A stretch of DNA of 64,000 nucleotides, taken from positions 3,593,741-3,657,740 of the forward strand of contig CM049318.1 in NCBI GenBank assembly GCA_026874595.1, in the 5' to 3' direction. Shown here one piece after another: positions 1 to 12,155 of the stretch. A program made the translations under genes and the position numbers. The stretch is from Sipunculus nudus. Lineage: Eukaryota > Annelida > Sipuncula > Golfingiida > Sipunculidae. Below the pieces are notes generated by a model. The model was not told where the DNA came from, did not search any database, and saw only the letters and a program-made list of their open reading frames with translations. Position 1 is the first letter of the stretch. The number at the start of each line of letters is the position of its first letter.

Positions 1-151
1 GAGTTCGTTTTGACACTGTTCGTTTGATCCGTAACAAGAAACAAAATTATTATGATAATATGAACATTCGACTTCGTAGATGCAAACCACGTGAATGGTG
101 GCACCTGGTTAAATAAAAATATGGGGAAACAACCATTCTGATATATCCGTA

Positions 152-1096
152 TTGATAAAAGATGATGACGTGATTGCTGACATGTTTATGATGGCATATT
201 TACTCAATACATTATTAGACGATTTAATAAAGTCAACGTGGGCAAAAACAAATGCAGGGGTGTCTCAAGGTTCTATTTTAGGCCCTTTATTTTTCCTTGT
301 ATATTTTAATGATATCACGGATGCCATTGAATCAGACATACACTTGTTTGCAGATGATACATGCCTAATTAATATTATTAATGACCCAGAGCCCGAATAT
401 TGAATGATGGCCGACTTGGCTCAAAAGTGGCACGTGACTTTTAATCCGACAAAAACTGTCGCCATGTCATTCTCTAACAGTATTAATCCACCTGGGCTAT
501 TATTAAAGTCATATCCGATTGAGAATGTAAACGAGCGTTCATACCTTGGTATTACATTAACATCAAATATGAACTGGTCAAGTCAGATACAGAAAATTCA
601 TAAAAAGGCTGCTACTCGGCTTGGTTTACTGTCACATCTTAAATACATGTTGAACCGGGAAACCCTTGAGCGTTTGTATATATCATTTAAACGGCCAGTT
701 CTAGGGTATGGGAATGTAATTTTTCAAAGTTGCACTATGACTGACTCTTTATCCCTGGAATCTATTCAAAATAAAGCTGCACGGATATGTACTGGTGCTA
801 TTCAAGCCACCAACTCAAACGAGTTGCTGAAAGAAATAGGCTGGGAAACGTTGGCTGAAAGAAGGTCGAGAGCAAAATTAATATTTTTCTACAAAGTTAA
901 AAATAGGCTGTGTCCAAGTTATTTGTGTCTCGATCGGTTTGTTAACGTTTCCGAATGGTCATTCGGTAGACTAAGAAATCATTCAGATTTCAGAGTTCCT
1001 AAAACTAAGACTGAGAGATATAAGACCTCTTTTTTCCCATCAACCACCCAGCATGGAATAAGCTGCCATATTCAGTACGTTAGTCAGGTTCCTTAA
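152..1096 (+). pseudogene. LINE reverse transcriptase fragment with in-frame stop
   Basis: This is one reading frame broken by a TGA at 401-403, which separates the palm part from the thumb part. Visible RT motifs are VSQGSILGPLFF (motif B region), FADDT with the catalytic Asp pair, FNPTKT, and SYLGITLTSNMNW. The thumb has the usual helical pattern (HKKAATRLGLLSHLKYML) and QNKAARICTG. Motif A (the FD..aFD type) is absent because the upstream fingers are deleted, so it cannot be catalytic. The frame shifts after 1,096, and the tail is found in another frame. Confidence 0.85.
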
Positions 1097-1180
1097 CAAT
1101 TTTCAGATCATGTTTATATAAACACAGGATAAAGAACCGTCTAATTTTTATGCTGGTCAACGAAAAATTAACATTTTACA

Positions 1181-1496
1181 CTGCAGACTACGTTTAAAAT
1201 CAAGTACACTAAAAGGGGACCTCTTCTCACATGGTTTACTAAACGACCCAAAATGTTCCTGATGTATTTCATTTCTTTTTGAATGCCCCTTTTACTATAA
1301 TCAAAGAAACGATTTGTTTGATAAATTGAGGCACTTAAATTTAATTACTGTCGACATGATTAATACACTTCGTTTAAAAAATAAACAATATGCTTTGAAT
1401 GTTTTATTAATGGGGGAACCAAATGTTAATGTTGAGACTATCTTCATTATATTTTCAGCTGTGAATGCATTTATCCACTCATCCAAAAGGGTTTAA
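1181..1496 (+). pseudogene. LINE ORF2 C-terminal Cys/His tail, frameshifted
   Basis: After the RT frame ends, other frames read a Cys-Arg-Leu-Arg start, a His in FSHGLL, a DPKCSC stretch and an FECPFYY stretch. This is the Cys-His rich tail pattern common at the end of CR1/L2-like ORF2 proteins. A helical segment then ends at the stop at 1,494-1,496. It contains a stop and at least one frameshift relative to 152-1,096. Confidence 0.55.
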
Positions 1497-1790
1497 CATG
1501 CTTAATAGAATATTTATATTTGCATGGATATTTTGTTGATGTACTCAACCCTTTCTTCTAATTCAAATATCCAAACAGCAGCTTGCTAGTTGCTTGATTC
1601 ACCAAGACATCCAGGGTGTATTAGTATGTCCTGTATGTGATGTTTATAAGTATGTGCGTCATGTGTTTATTTTTGTTTTATTTTTGTATTGTATTTGGAT
1701 TTACTGCATTATTTATTATTGATTATTGAAAAGTACGTTCATTAGCACTTTTGTGCCTCTTGTACAATTCAATCGAAAAATTTTGTTTAA

Positions 1791-2602
1791 ATCAAAACTT
1801 GGGTTCCAAAATGTCATGGAAACGAGTGAATCGTGCCAGATTATCAGTCATCATTTTAAGTTTAGTTATTGCTAGAGGATAACACTGATAATATTTGAGC
1901 AAACTGTCACACAAAAGTGTTAAAAAAACTCATATTTTGTGAATTGAAATTAGAGCCTGTTTTATAGCAAAATTGTTATTCCTTTATTTTGCAATATGGG
2001 TATTGGGGTCGGATGGTAATATGGTATGTCCACTATGATGGGAAAAGTTGGGCGATGTCCCAGCCGTTCCCCATCCAATTGTGCTTATGTACTGTTAGAA
2101 TCCATTACAGTTCACAGCCATCACAGTTTGGTCTTAGTAAAAAAAGTAAAAGAAACAAACACAGTCGCTTATTTTGATTAATCCCCACCCTTTTGAACTC
2201 ACTTAACCATTCCTTAATCATGAATTCGGCATCAACAACTGTGTACCTGTGGTTATTCCTCACAGTTCTGCATCATAAGTTCTACATATTACTGCACATT
2301 TTATTGTTTAATGTAATCAAAAACTTCTATTCCACTTTATTCTTGTTCTTACGTATAGGTAAGCAAAGATATGGTAATATATGAGTTGTAAAACAATATG
2401 CATATTTCATAATAATAGTATCACCTCACGAATGTGTGTATTTTTGTCTTTTTACCTGATCAGTATTCTTCATAATTAACCTTGAAAGAAGAAGCCGGAA
2501 TAAATATATCTATACTATTTGGCAATGTCTGCTCAACATCAATGAGATGCGTGAAAACAAAAGACTAATTCATATCGTATCAGTCAATATATCAAACTCG
2601 AC
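1791..2602. other. AT-rich intergenic DNA, nothing recognised
   Basis: Only short ORFs of about 60 codons without recognisable motifs occur here. The right part leads into the terminus of element A at about 2,603. Confidence 0.5.
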
Positions 2603-2734
2603 GACCATAGGTCAAGCGCTTGCCGGAAATGATGTGGAAACAAAAAGTGAACGAGCAATGAAGAAGAGGAAGAAAACAAGCTGCATTTAACAGTATGACC
2701 AACAACAGGCCAACATTGATATATTTAAGTGGTT

Positions 2735-4440
2735 CAACTGCAGCGCCCCCGGCCACACTACCCAGAAAATGAAAAATAACTATCTAGATATTATTGCAAG
2801 ACATTAGATGTACCAGTTTCAAAAGGATTCATGCAAAACTGTAGCTTGTAGATTGCTATATGTAAGATGCAAGCACCAGGTGCAGGGCAAATTGAGGACA
2901 ACTGACAAACAGACAAACATACTGACAAGGTGCAACAAGGGCGAGACAAGATGAACTAAATAAGCTATAATTTATGCAATAAAAAGCCTTAGTTTTGGTT
3001 ATATGGCGAAACAAATTACTTGGTGAAATGGTTGGACTGTAGTGCCCCCTAGCGGCCATATCCAGAAATTGAAAAATCACATTCTAGATATTATAGCAAG
3101 ACATAAGATGTACCAGTTTCAGAAGGATTCTTGCAAAAACTGAGTCTTGGAGATTGCTATATGTAAAATGCAAGCACCAGCAAGCAGGCGAACTTCGAGG
3201 ACAACTGGTAGCAGACAGACATACTGACAAAGTGACACAAGTTTGAGACCAGATGACTTAGCCAATTTATGGAAAAGTCCTAGAGGAAGAAAATTTTCTA
3301 TTATTTATGTAATTAAGATTTATACTTTTGGAGATATAGCCGAAACATGATATGTTAAAATCCGTTGACTGCAGCGCCCCCTAGCGGCCAGTACCAAAAA
3401 ATGAAGAACCTGTTTCGAGATATTAGTGTAAGACATAACATGTACCAGTTTCAAAAGGATTCCTTCAAAACTGTGGCCTGAAGAATGGTATATGTAAGAC
3501 ACAAGAACCAGCAAGCAGGCGATTTTGAGAACAACTGATAAGCAGACAGACATACTAACAAAGTAATATAAGAATGAGATCACATGGCTTAATCAGGTTA
3601 TGGGGAAGACCCAGATGAATAAAATAAAGTTTTTGTAACTGAGGTTTATAATTTTGGAAATATGGCTAAAAAAGATTTGTTGGGGAGGTTCCCTAGCGGA
3701 CATATTCGGAAAATGAAAAATTCGTTTCGAGATATTAGGGTAAGACATAAGATGTACTAGTTTCAAAAGGATTCCTTCCAAACTGTCGCCTGTAGAATGC
3801 TATATGTAAGACACAAAAACCAGCAAGCAGGCGAATTTGAGGAAAAAATGACAAACAGACAGACATACTGACAAGGTAACACAAGCTTGAGACATGATTA
3901 CTTGACCAATTTATGAAGAAGAATCGGAGGAAGAAAATAAGCTATAGTTTCTCTAATTGAGAATTATTGTTATGGAGATATGGATAAAAAATGATATGTT
4001 GGGGCGGGTCGTGTGCAGCGCCACCTAGCACCATATTCGGAAAATGAAAAATTTGTTCCGAGATATTCGTGAAAAACATAACATATACCAGTTTCAAAAG
4101 GATTCCTTCCAAACTGTGGCCTGTAGAATGCTATATAGGTGAAGAACCAGCAAAAATCGAATTTGAGGACAAATGACATACAGACAGACATACTGACAAA
4201 GTGACACAAGATTTAGACCAGATGACTTTCCCTTGTTATGGAGAAGACCCAGAAGAAGAAACCAAGCTATAGTTTCTGTAACTGAGTTTTATAGTTTTGG
4301 AGATATGTCCAATGAATGATATGTTCGAAAGGTTCAAGTGCAGCGCCCCCTAGCAGCCATATCCGGAAAATGAAAAATCTAGATAATAATGTCAGACATA
4401 CGATATATCGGTTTCATAATGATTCCTGCATACCTGTGGA
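2735..4440 (+). repeat. Tandem array, about six divergent units of about 325 bp
   Basis: Each unit carries a GCGCCCCCTAGCGG-type box followed by CATATCCGGAAAATGAAAAA, then GTACCAGTTTCAAAAGGATT, then CAGACAGACATACTGACAAA. The boxes start near 2,743, 3,042, 3,374, 3,689 (degenerate), 4,018 and 4,343. Spacings are about 300, 332, 315, 329 and 325 bp. The copies are clearly diverged, so the array is old. Confidence 0.85.
2743..4356 (-). promoter_or_regulatory. Array of CTCF-like motifs carried by the 325-bp units
   Basis: Read on the minus strand, the boxes at 3,042-3,055, 3,374-3,387 and 4,343-4,356 are close to the bilaterian CTCF core (CCxSYAGRGGGCGC type; best copy CCGCTAGGGGGCGC). Those near 2,743, 3,689 and 4,018 are degenerate. 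CTCF binding is inference from the motif alone. Confidence 0.3.
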
Positions 4441-4980
4441 CTGTAGGCTATCACTAAGTGATATCTCGAAATATCTCGTTTGACGAGATATTACACGAGA
4501 TATTGCGAGACTTGTAATATAATCAAATAGCACTCCTTGTATGCTACCTGATGCAAAAAAAACTAGACCTCTGTAGCTTTAAAACTGACAAAGTAAGAAA
4601 AATAAGACCACTTATTTTCAAATATCAACACTTTCCCCCGAAAATGCGTTACCATGGTTTACGCAAATTGAGTCAGCTACACACCAGAAGACAGGCCTTG
4701 GAATGACGATTAAAATGAGCTACAGTTGAAGAAGAAACGACTAAGAATCACACAGATATGAAGAAAAAACCGTTTTGTATACTTGTGATGACCTTGACCT
4801 TGACCTTGACCTTTGACCTATATTGACCAAAAACAATAGGCTCCTGTCATTTTAAATTTTTCCATCAACTGTTTAAGTTTTAAAGCGATTGCTGCAAAAT
4901 TGCGACCTGTAGAGAGGGAACAGACAAACGGACAGACAGACATACAGACAGACAAATAGACATCCGCGACTGACCAACAA

Positions 4981-5010
4981 GCTTGCCGAAATCGGAGATT
5001 TCCGGCAAGC
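4981..5010. repeat. Terminal hairpin of element A
   Basis: This is an imperfect inverted repeat: GCTTGCCGAAATC, loop GGA, GATTTCCGGCAAGC. The same hairpin in opposite orientation starts element B at 23,787. It lies directly after the GACA/GACG microsatellite and matches the element's other end. Confidence 0.8.
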
Positions 5011-5250
5011 AATAAACTGACTGATTTTTTTCAGTCACATTGACAAGTGCCTGAAAATTTACGTTTTTGATATATTATCTGAGTGAATCAGGCACTTTGT
5101 ACATTGAATGAAAATTTCGGACAATTTACAAATTGACGGCTTTTACATATTAAACTTAAAACGTTTAGATTTAATGTATATCTTAGACCCGTATGCTTGA
5201 AACACTCTGTCAAAGGGCCATGATTTTTAATATAAAACTGTTAAATATAG

Positions 5251-5325
5251 ACTGCAGCTGACGTGAGCAAGAGGTTCAGTGTTATTGAATTGGAGGAGAC
5301 GGGACTCTCGTGTGTGACGTCGTGA
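5251..5325 (+). CDS. Possible terminal coding exon, unassigned
   Basis: A possible acceptor (TTAAATATAG) is followed by 24 codons (ending EETGLSCVTS) and TGA at 5,323-5,325, in a locally GC-richer stretch. The polypyrimidine tract is weak, no upstream exon was found, and the family is not recognised. It could be non-coding. Confidence 0.14.
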   Translation, partial: TAADVSKRFSVIELEETGLSCVTS

Positions 5326-5989
5326 GACGGGGGCATAACGAGATTCTATAGGACGCCCATCAAATCTGGCGGGAAGAAATGTCGTCTGCCACCGGGTCAT
5401 GACATGGAGCGCATGAGCCTTGCTGGTCGTCATGGAAGCTAACTAACACTCTGTCATGTTTGTTTCTTCATAATATATCTTGTCATCCGGATTCATTCAT
5501 CGCAAAGTATATCAAATGCACTCTACTTGACAGTGGTTGTCACATTTCCCTTTGCCATCCCTGTATCGTGGCGACTCTCCTAAGTAGAGACTTGATGTAA
5601 TCCAATATTTATTAGACAAAAAAAACACAAATGCAAAGGTCTTAGTGGGATTTAGGGTAACACAGGTAAACAATTTTTTATGTATCATTTTCATTGAAGG
5701 TCCCATATGGACCATTTAGCTTGCGTGTGCCTCTTCATACACAAATACAAATTAAGGGGGGGGGGGGGGGAGGATGAGACAGAAGCAGATAGAAAGAAAT
5801 TTAAACAAGGAGATCAGGTCTATAAAACAAATTATTCAGACGTTCGACACGTTGAATATATTGAACATTATTCTGTAAATAAATACGCATATATCCAGAG
5901 TTATACGACGATTAAATGTTTTATCTCTATTCAATGAACAGGTCAAAATAGTAGTGGTTATATATATTTACCATAACCCGTTATCTTAC
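5326..5989. other. Intergenic DNA with a poly(G) tract
   Basis: A run of 15 G lies at 5,756-5,770. No supported gene is seen. Confidence 0.5.
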
Positions 5990-6215
5990 TATAATTTGAG
6001 AATTTGGGCGTCGTAAAAAAAGCACTATTCCGCACTAAACTTTGCGCATACACTTCGTATTGCCACCAAATTCTCTGCGTACATAGTGACATCATTGTGT
6101 CCCGCCTGCATTTACGATGTCCTCGGATTACTTTCGTGTCGCATCACAGCGCCTATCGAACCCTGACCGGTTATTCCTCCCAATTATTTCACATGACCGT
6201 GATCTGGTACCGTCA
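5990..6215 (+). repeat. Dispersed repeat family D, copy 1
   Basis: This stretch aligns by eye with 41,890-42,070. Shared words are CGTAAAAAAAGCACTATTCC versus CGAAAAAAAGTTATTCC, then ACTTTCGTGTCGCATC versus ACTTCCGTGTCACATC, and TATCGAACCCTGA followed by GGTTATT. No coding capacity and no clear inverted ends are seen. A shorter copy lies at 8,560-8,700. Confidence 0.6.
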
Positions 6216-7494
6216 TTTTCCTGTACAGACTAAAACCCGGATGTCGCATACCGGGTGACGGAGTAAAAGGTGCATGGGCACGACATCGGTAGTTACATAA
6301 TATTTCATTTAAATAATAGTTCTTTCTATCCGTGTCAATTGTCTCAATAACTTTCTGTAAATACAAATTATCTAAATGACACAAGTAATTCAAACGTATT
6401 AATTTGCACAGTTTTACAGCTACAGTTGTTGATGCTACAGGTGAAAGATAGAACTTTGTAGAAAGCATAACCAACAGGTAAGATCTTACAGTAATTCTAC
6501 ATTATAAAACTTGAATACTGAAAGCTGATATTTTATTTGTATAAATAAAACCTCTCCCTTTTAAATAAACTCAGCCTTATCCATATTAGGCTAATCTTAC
6601 CATTTCTGCGTGACATTTAATGGCCTTTTATTAGTCTATTGTTAATTGATCAAAATGTTTTTATATTTGCTTTTTATTCTTACACTTTTTTAAATGTATT
6701 CTGTATTCTGTACATCACAGTTCACATATGTAATTTTACTCCCTAATTTTTAAAACTTTAAATAACAGCATTTGTTAGGCACATATAATGAAGGTAATTT
6801 CATTGATTGTGACACTGGTCACAAAGCATTTAGAATCGCAATCTGGTAAATCTTTGTTTTATATCTCTAATCAAATTTCAATTTTCATCCTCCGATATTT
6901 TGATTAAGATAATTAATACTTCATCACCTTTGAGTCGAGTCTGTTGTCACAAAGACTTTGTCTGTCATCTTCAAAACTAAATCTTTACCATGATTGGATT
7001 ACATCTAAAAAAATGTTACACCAGGTCTAAAGATTTAAGTGTATCATTAGAGACTGAAATAGGGTGACATAAGGTCGAACGATTTAATTGTTTCATCAGA
7101 TACAAAGAAATCTAAGATAATCGATTTAAAAGGTGTTAAATCACCTATAAAGCACGATGACTTAACACGAAATATAGTGTCTGCCATTTGAAAAAAATTG
7201 GTCTAAAAATATTCCCCCGAAACCGTTTGCTTAAACCCTCTACCGATCACAAGCATAAAAACAAACACAGCGTCCGGGCCACAGCACCTGTTAATCAGGT
7301 GATGCCTTGACTGACTACTCTCAAAAATTGTAAAAACAACTGTTCTCGGTGGCTGAAACATTGCTTGTAGCGGTGGCTCGTGCACCCGATACAAGGGCTC
7401 ACACCTTGTGCCGTGTCATTTCAGTTGAGGATCTGTTTCGAAAGGTTGAATGTACATTCGGCCCATGAACTGAAAAGTCCATCCAGCAGAGATA
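6216..7494. other. AT-rich intergenic DNA, nothing recognised
   Basis: Short ORFs only. No repeat structure or splice-bounded coding segment could be supported. Confidence 0.5.
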
Positions 7495-7496
7495 TA

Positions 7497-7760
7497 TCAG
7501 TGTGGTGGCGTATGCCGTGGACTTGCGACCGCAAGGTTGTGGGTTCGCGTCCTGTTTTCTGACCGCCGTTCTGCGCTAAGACTCCTAGCAAAATTCTTTA
7601 TACGCCAGAGTGCGCTCTCCCAACTCAGGAGTGAATGGGTACTGGGAACGAATAACCTTCTAGCGCCCGATATGGCAGCTTGGGTTGTATACTCCCCAGG
7701 GAGTCGAGAACAGCTACAAGAATGAACAGGCCCGAGACACCTGTTTGGCAAGGGTTAAAT
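7497..7760 (+). mobile_element. tRNA-derived SINE-like element
   Basis: The 5' part resembles a tRNA gene. An A-box-like GTGGTGGCGTATGCCGTGG is followed by CTTGCGACCGCAAGGTTGTG and a good B-box, GGGTTCGCGTCC, at about 7,540-7,551. A non-tRNA body follows, with the stretch CTCAGGAGTGAATGGGTAC. The 3' end is not sharply defined and no flanking duplication was identified. The call rests on the Pol III boxes plus a body of SINE length. Confidence 0.5.
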
Positions 7761-7835
7761 TCGGATGAGACTAACATTTTTGGTGATATCAGATTTTAAA
7801 CTCCCACCTTTACCTCTTTTTTATCTTTTATGAAC

Positions 7836-8010
7836 GACTTTGTATATGTATAGAGTTGTTTTGGACTACTTCTTGTTTGGGATCTGTCGCACATGCGCAA
7901 AATCGGACCTCCCATCACGCGGCCTTTTTATGGTAAACAAACATACATGGTGTCAAACAGCCGTATGGGAGGTACTGAGACTGTGTGCCTGGAAGCTTCT
8001 GCTTGGAAAT
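7836..8010 (+). repeat. Dispersed repeat family E, copy 1
   Basis: It shares a diverged core with 19,440-19,690 and 33,796-34,040: GTCGCACATGCGCAAAATCG here versus GTCGCGCATGCGCAAAATCG at 33,975, with TTAAGGTAAACAAA-like sequence downstream. The core contains a GCGCATGCGC-type (NRF-1-like) word in the third copy. Confidence 0.45.
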
Positions 8011-8559
8011 TTTTGCTTAAAGCAAAACTGAACTGAGAGTATGAAAGAATAATCGTAATATTGCTCCTGATTACGTCGCTTTAATATACCCAATGGAATT
8101 GCTTTTTTCCCCTAGTTTTATCCAAGAAATAATATTGCTTGCTCTTGTAGTATACTGTATTCACCACCTTATGTTGAACAAACAGTGAGTTGCGTATAGT
8201 ATCCACTTAGAGACGGGAGTTGGAAAGTATTTACATAAGCTTTGATGGTGAATTTAGCATAATGGTCAAAAATCATAATTTACTATTTTTTAATTTTGAA
8301 AAAAAGTAAATTTCATTTTTTACCTTTTGTTTGTAAAACAAAGGAAGGTTATTTGACCATCTGTTACAAACTACTGAAGTAACCGATAGACATTTTCTTC
8401 ACACTTATAAAGTTACACCTTTGGTCCTGATATATCTTCACACTGGGGTGATATTTTTAAGGTAGAGTTTATAGTCCATATTTCCCAGTGGAGAACGGGT
8501 ATCTTCAGTATATTGCGATATGATGAAGCTAGGTTTATTTATTGTATAACCTTTAATAC
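8011..8559. other. Intergenic DNA, nothing recognised
   Basis: No supported feature. AT-rich with short ORFs. Confidence 0.5.
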
Positions 8560-8700
8560 CTGTGGTCAAAAATCTGCGTTATTTGGCTCTAAATCACGCC
8601 GATACGCGTCGCCTTGACACCAATACTCCCCTCATGTAGATTCTCGCCTGGCCGTTATTTCTCGGAAGATATACCTTACTAACTATAAAGATTATCCTTT
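8560..8700 (+). repeat. Dispersed repeat family D, truncated copy
   Basis: The segment with TAGATTCTCGCCTGG and GTTATTTCTCGGAAG matches the 41,940-42,065 copy but lacks the middle part. Confidence 0.45.
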
Positions 8701-11429
8701 GAAGTCAAAATATCCGGAAACACCGATCCCGGGATGTTCTCGTGTTTAAAACAAATGGGGGCCGCCCAAAATAATCAAAACACACTTTGGCGACAAGCCA
8801 TATGAACTTGAGTTTTGCAAAGAGCGTTTTGAGACCTTTAAAGTTCCACAAATATGCAGCATATATACCGCCTTCGGATACATTTTTTTTTTATTTTAAT
8901 GATAAGCGTATGTGCCATGTTTATTAAACCCAGCTCTTACATCTGACTGAGAGGGGTTATATATTACTTATCTTAAATGGGATTACCTGAAATACATTAA
9001 TATGTAATCAGAGTAAGCCAGAAATCACACAGATGCTACAGAAAATGTAGTTGAATAGCAGGCTTTAACATTTTGTCATGTGATTGTATTGCCTTTCATA
9101 GGTGACGGGAGCAGTTGGGGTCTTCACCCACACTGTTCTTTACTATCGAACAATAAGTCTAAAATGTCAGCAAGACCCCGAGTGTTCACTGTAACCATAT
9201 CCCTTTTACGTGATTGACGCTACCCGCATGCCCTAAAGAAATATGTTATGAAGAAGTCAGTGACTTTTAAAGATACCTGCTCAAAGTGTACATTAACATA
9301 TTGCTATCCTGTTCAATTCAACCACATTGATTTGATTCTACTTTCTGAGAGAGTACCCGATTTTTATCGGTCTGTGATGATATGTTGCCTGCTTCATAAC
9401 ACGATCTTAATTGAGCAGATTATTAAACAAATAGATATTGATATTACTGGTCGTGTTTTCAATTTATCTTCGCATTTAGGCATAACAAAAAAGACAATTG
9501 TTCTACGGATTCGAGGCTTCAATTATAAAGATTTTTATAAAAAAATTTATTTAATATTCACGCTGGAAAAATTCCACTTTTTGTGACCGGTAAAAAAATA
9601 GAAAAACAAATTTATTTCCAGAGTCCTTAGAACAATTCACTTTTTTATGTGGCCTTGCTGTATTTTTATTGGGATGTCGACTTCGTAATATAGCCCTGCC
9701 ATACTGAAAGCTTAGTAGCTTCCTGAAACAAAAGCTTGAATGCAAAATTAACATGATAATCAATCATTTAGACAGGAGGTGTAAACCTGAAAGGTCATGA
9801 CGCGAGACAGCGAGTACAAAAAATCTTTCAGTCCGTTTTTAAGAACTCTATCGCCCAAACGTCACTTTCCATTTAATACCCGATAAAACATGTACCAAGC
9901 GCCTAAATATCACTTTATTTTTGTATGACTAATCAGTGTGTTGTCAAAAAACTTGGTATGCTCTCAGTCTCAAATTGTATAAGTTCGATTCATGTTTATT
10001 TTCTTTGATCATCTCTCAAATTTAGTCAAATTTAAGACTATATTTTGCAAAATGAAAACGTTGTGCTTTTCAGATAAACTTTGACCTTTGCTTATTTCGA
10101 TTGACGATTACACAAACACAGTTATAAACATGTCTCGATTTTTTTGTTTGTTTGTTTGGTTTTTTTTTTGGCTCAGGGCAACCTATCAACATTTATATAA
10201 TCTTCGACAAAATGTTTCGCAGAGTTTTCAGCGTGTTTTTCCTTTGATACCTTTTAACCTTAAATGAAAACTAAATGTTGTTATGAACCATGACAATTGA
10301 TTAGATTTTACATAAATCTTATGTGCCATTATGACATTAAGCGGGGACTGGAAGATTTAGAGACTGGACTGAGAGAATAAGCAGAAAACTGATCCTTGTG
10401 GGCCTTTTTTCGTCCCACTCCGACCCTGCTGAATTCCACTGTGGTTTTAATTCATTATCAGACCGGAAATCATCAAGTGTCAAATATTTCTTACTTGGTT
10501 AACCCGTGGAAATTTAATTGAAATTTTAACCAATCACCTTACAAAATTACCGATGTGACCCGAATAAAAATATATTTGTTGATATATCATGATTATGTAT
10601 AAGGTGAATGCTTAATGCGTGACACATAAACATTAACATATAAGTATAATATGCGGATGAGCTACCGGCAGATCATTTTTTCCGGTTTCTTCTTGGTAGA
10701 TACCAGTAAATTAACAACTTAAAACTCACCGCAGATAGTGACCTCCGTCCTCCATCCAAATTCTGGTCTCTAAAATAATATCGAAACCGCTTATGGGGGC
10801 TGCCATTTTGTTTACACATTAAAACAAATCGCAATCCGCCAAACAGAATTAATGGTAGGCCGCTATTCACACCTGACGAAGGGGGCCGAGCTCCCGAAAG
10901 CTAGTGTATACGAACCATCACATAGCTATAGTCTTTATAAAGGTGTCAACCATTTACATTACCTTTTTTTGTTATCGCTAGTAATATAAATAGATATAAT
11001 ATGATAAATATAAAATATAACGTTTATACTAAAGGGCGCTGATGGTGACTCCTCATCAGTATAAGAACAGATCAACGTCGCCATGATGACTTCCCGAATA
11101 TTCATCAGAAGACCTGTACTAGGGGAGTGATAACTGAAAAACGTAGGTTATATATTAGTCGTTTTGTTCCATTATCATTCAATTAAATGTATCATATATT
11201 TATACTTATCATAAGTATTATTAGATGTATCTTTCTTGAAATCAAATAACCAACCAGTATATCGGGTTTTAAGCGATGCATTATACATTCAGTTAAAGCT
11301 ATATTTATACAACCAGGTTAATTTTATTATTACCTAAAAATTTGAAAATGTAAATTATATTATATTTTGGTATTTTAATACATGTTCTGTTTTTAAGGTC
11401 AGAGGACACGAGACAATCTGAGAACAGTC
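8701..11429. other. Intergenic or upstream region of the GPCR gene
   Basis: The segment 9,005-9,060 (AGAGTAAGCCAGAAATCACA) repeats inside the TTAA element at 53,595, so it is probably a relic of that family. An AT-rich 112-codon ORF at 9,248-9,586 has no motif I recognise. A T-rich tract ending TTTTTAAG at about 11,397 could be a splice acceptor in front of the first coding exon of the GPCR, which would imply an unseen 5' UTR exon upstream. Confidence 0.4.
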
Positions 11430-11553
11430 ATGAACAACAGCTCAGGAATCCTGTTTCCTCCACGCCCCGGATATACAAGTCCCCTTGACCTGCCAGAGGT
11501 CAAGGTCACGCTGATTCTGTGTTACTCCATAGTGTTTGCTTGCTGTTTTTTTG
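11430..11553 (+). CDS. GPCR coding exon 1 (N-terminus and first half of TM1)
   Basis: The ATG at 11,430 opens 41 codons plus one base, ending in TTTG with donor GTAAGT (phase 1). The extracellular N-terminus is about 24 residues, then TM1 begins ([16 protein letters not shown]). This exon is too short to be seen as a long ORF. It was found because it ends with the residues that must precede the GN of exon 2. Confidence 0.8.
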
Positions 11554-12068
11554 GTAAGTAAAATAACGATACTTTTTGTTACGAACTCAGAAGTTCGTCC
11601 TATAGTGGTCTCATTTCTTGGTAGTATACTCTCGGAGAGCCCGAGGAGCGTTCAAAGTTTTTTTTTAAAATTAAGTTGCCAATAATTGAGAAATTTAATG
11701 GTCAATATACGAGGTTCTGCCCCCCCCCCCCCCCCCCCCTGAGTGACTGATGCAGTCAAAAGAGAGCGCTAATTTATGACTTATTGATATATACCTGCAT
11801 GGAATTTATACTCGGGTCACTTCTTAAAGGCACGATGAGACATCAGAGTTCCTGTAACGCCATTACCATGGCACCTCATGTGCTGCCATACCATTTGTTA
11901 CCATTAGCGCCATCCTGTTTCCCTCTGGGAAACTAATAGCAAGTGTCAGATTACTTTCGCGAATGGTGGTCTTGGGACACCGGGTGGCCTGAGGCCACCA
12001 GCCCGCTGTGCACCCTCCTCAATCTGTTTCCTTCCGCCAATATCGTAAATAGTTCCATTAAAGTAAAG

Positions 12069-12155
<87 letters not shown>

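Larger units (their letters stand above)
1..1790 (+). mobile_element. Non-LTR retrotransposon (LINE) copy, internally deleted, 3' part
   Basis: Bases 3-113 encode the linker normally found between the endonuclease and reverse transcriptase of CR1/Jockey-type LINEs: an Arg/Asn/Tyr-rich stretch, then WWHLVK and a stop. The reading then jumps straight to the RT palm (GVSQGSILGPLFF and FADDT), so the RT finger region of roughly 100-150 codons is missing around 215-235. The C-terminal RT thumb and Cys-rich tail follow to about 1,496. An AT-rich 3' UTR-like segment runs to about 1,790, ending near the words GTGCCTCTTGTACAATTC. The window starts inside the element, so the 5' end is not seen. The clade assignment is by motif pattern only, and the 3' boundary is approximate. 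Confidence 0.82.
2603..5012 (+). mobile_element. Element A: non-autonomous hairpin-ended element with internal tandem repeats
   Basis: The left terminus reads GACCATAGGTCAAGCGCTTG and continues CCGGAAAT. The right terminus is a hairpin built from the same word (GCTTGCCGAAATC, GGA, GATTTCCGGCAAGC). In between are about six divergent copies of a unit of about 325 bp, one degenerate copy of the 149-bp unit typical of element B (palindrome at 4,474-4,488 and the ACTAGACCT word at 4,550), a TGACCTTGACC run at about 4,790 and a degenerate GACA/GACG microsatellite at 4,920-4,965. No transposase ORF is seen. The order of core repeats, microsatellite and terminal hairpin recalls bivalve pearl elements and Helentron-associated elements. 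This is inference by architecture. Confidence 0.75.

Noticed and set aside
2735-4440. CRISPR-like array because of regular repeats
   Set aside because: The unit is about 325 bp, strongly diverged and without unique spacers, and the genome is eukaryotic.
9248-9586. 112-codon ORF as a small gene
   Set aside because: Low-complexity AT-rich composition, no motif, no splice context. Kept only as a remark.
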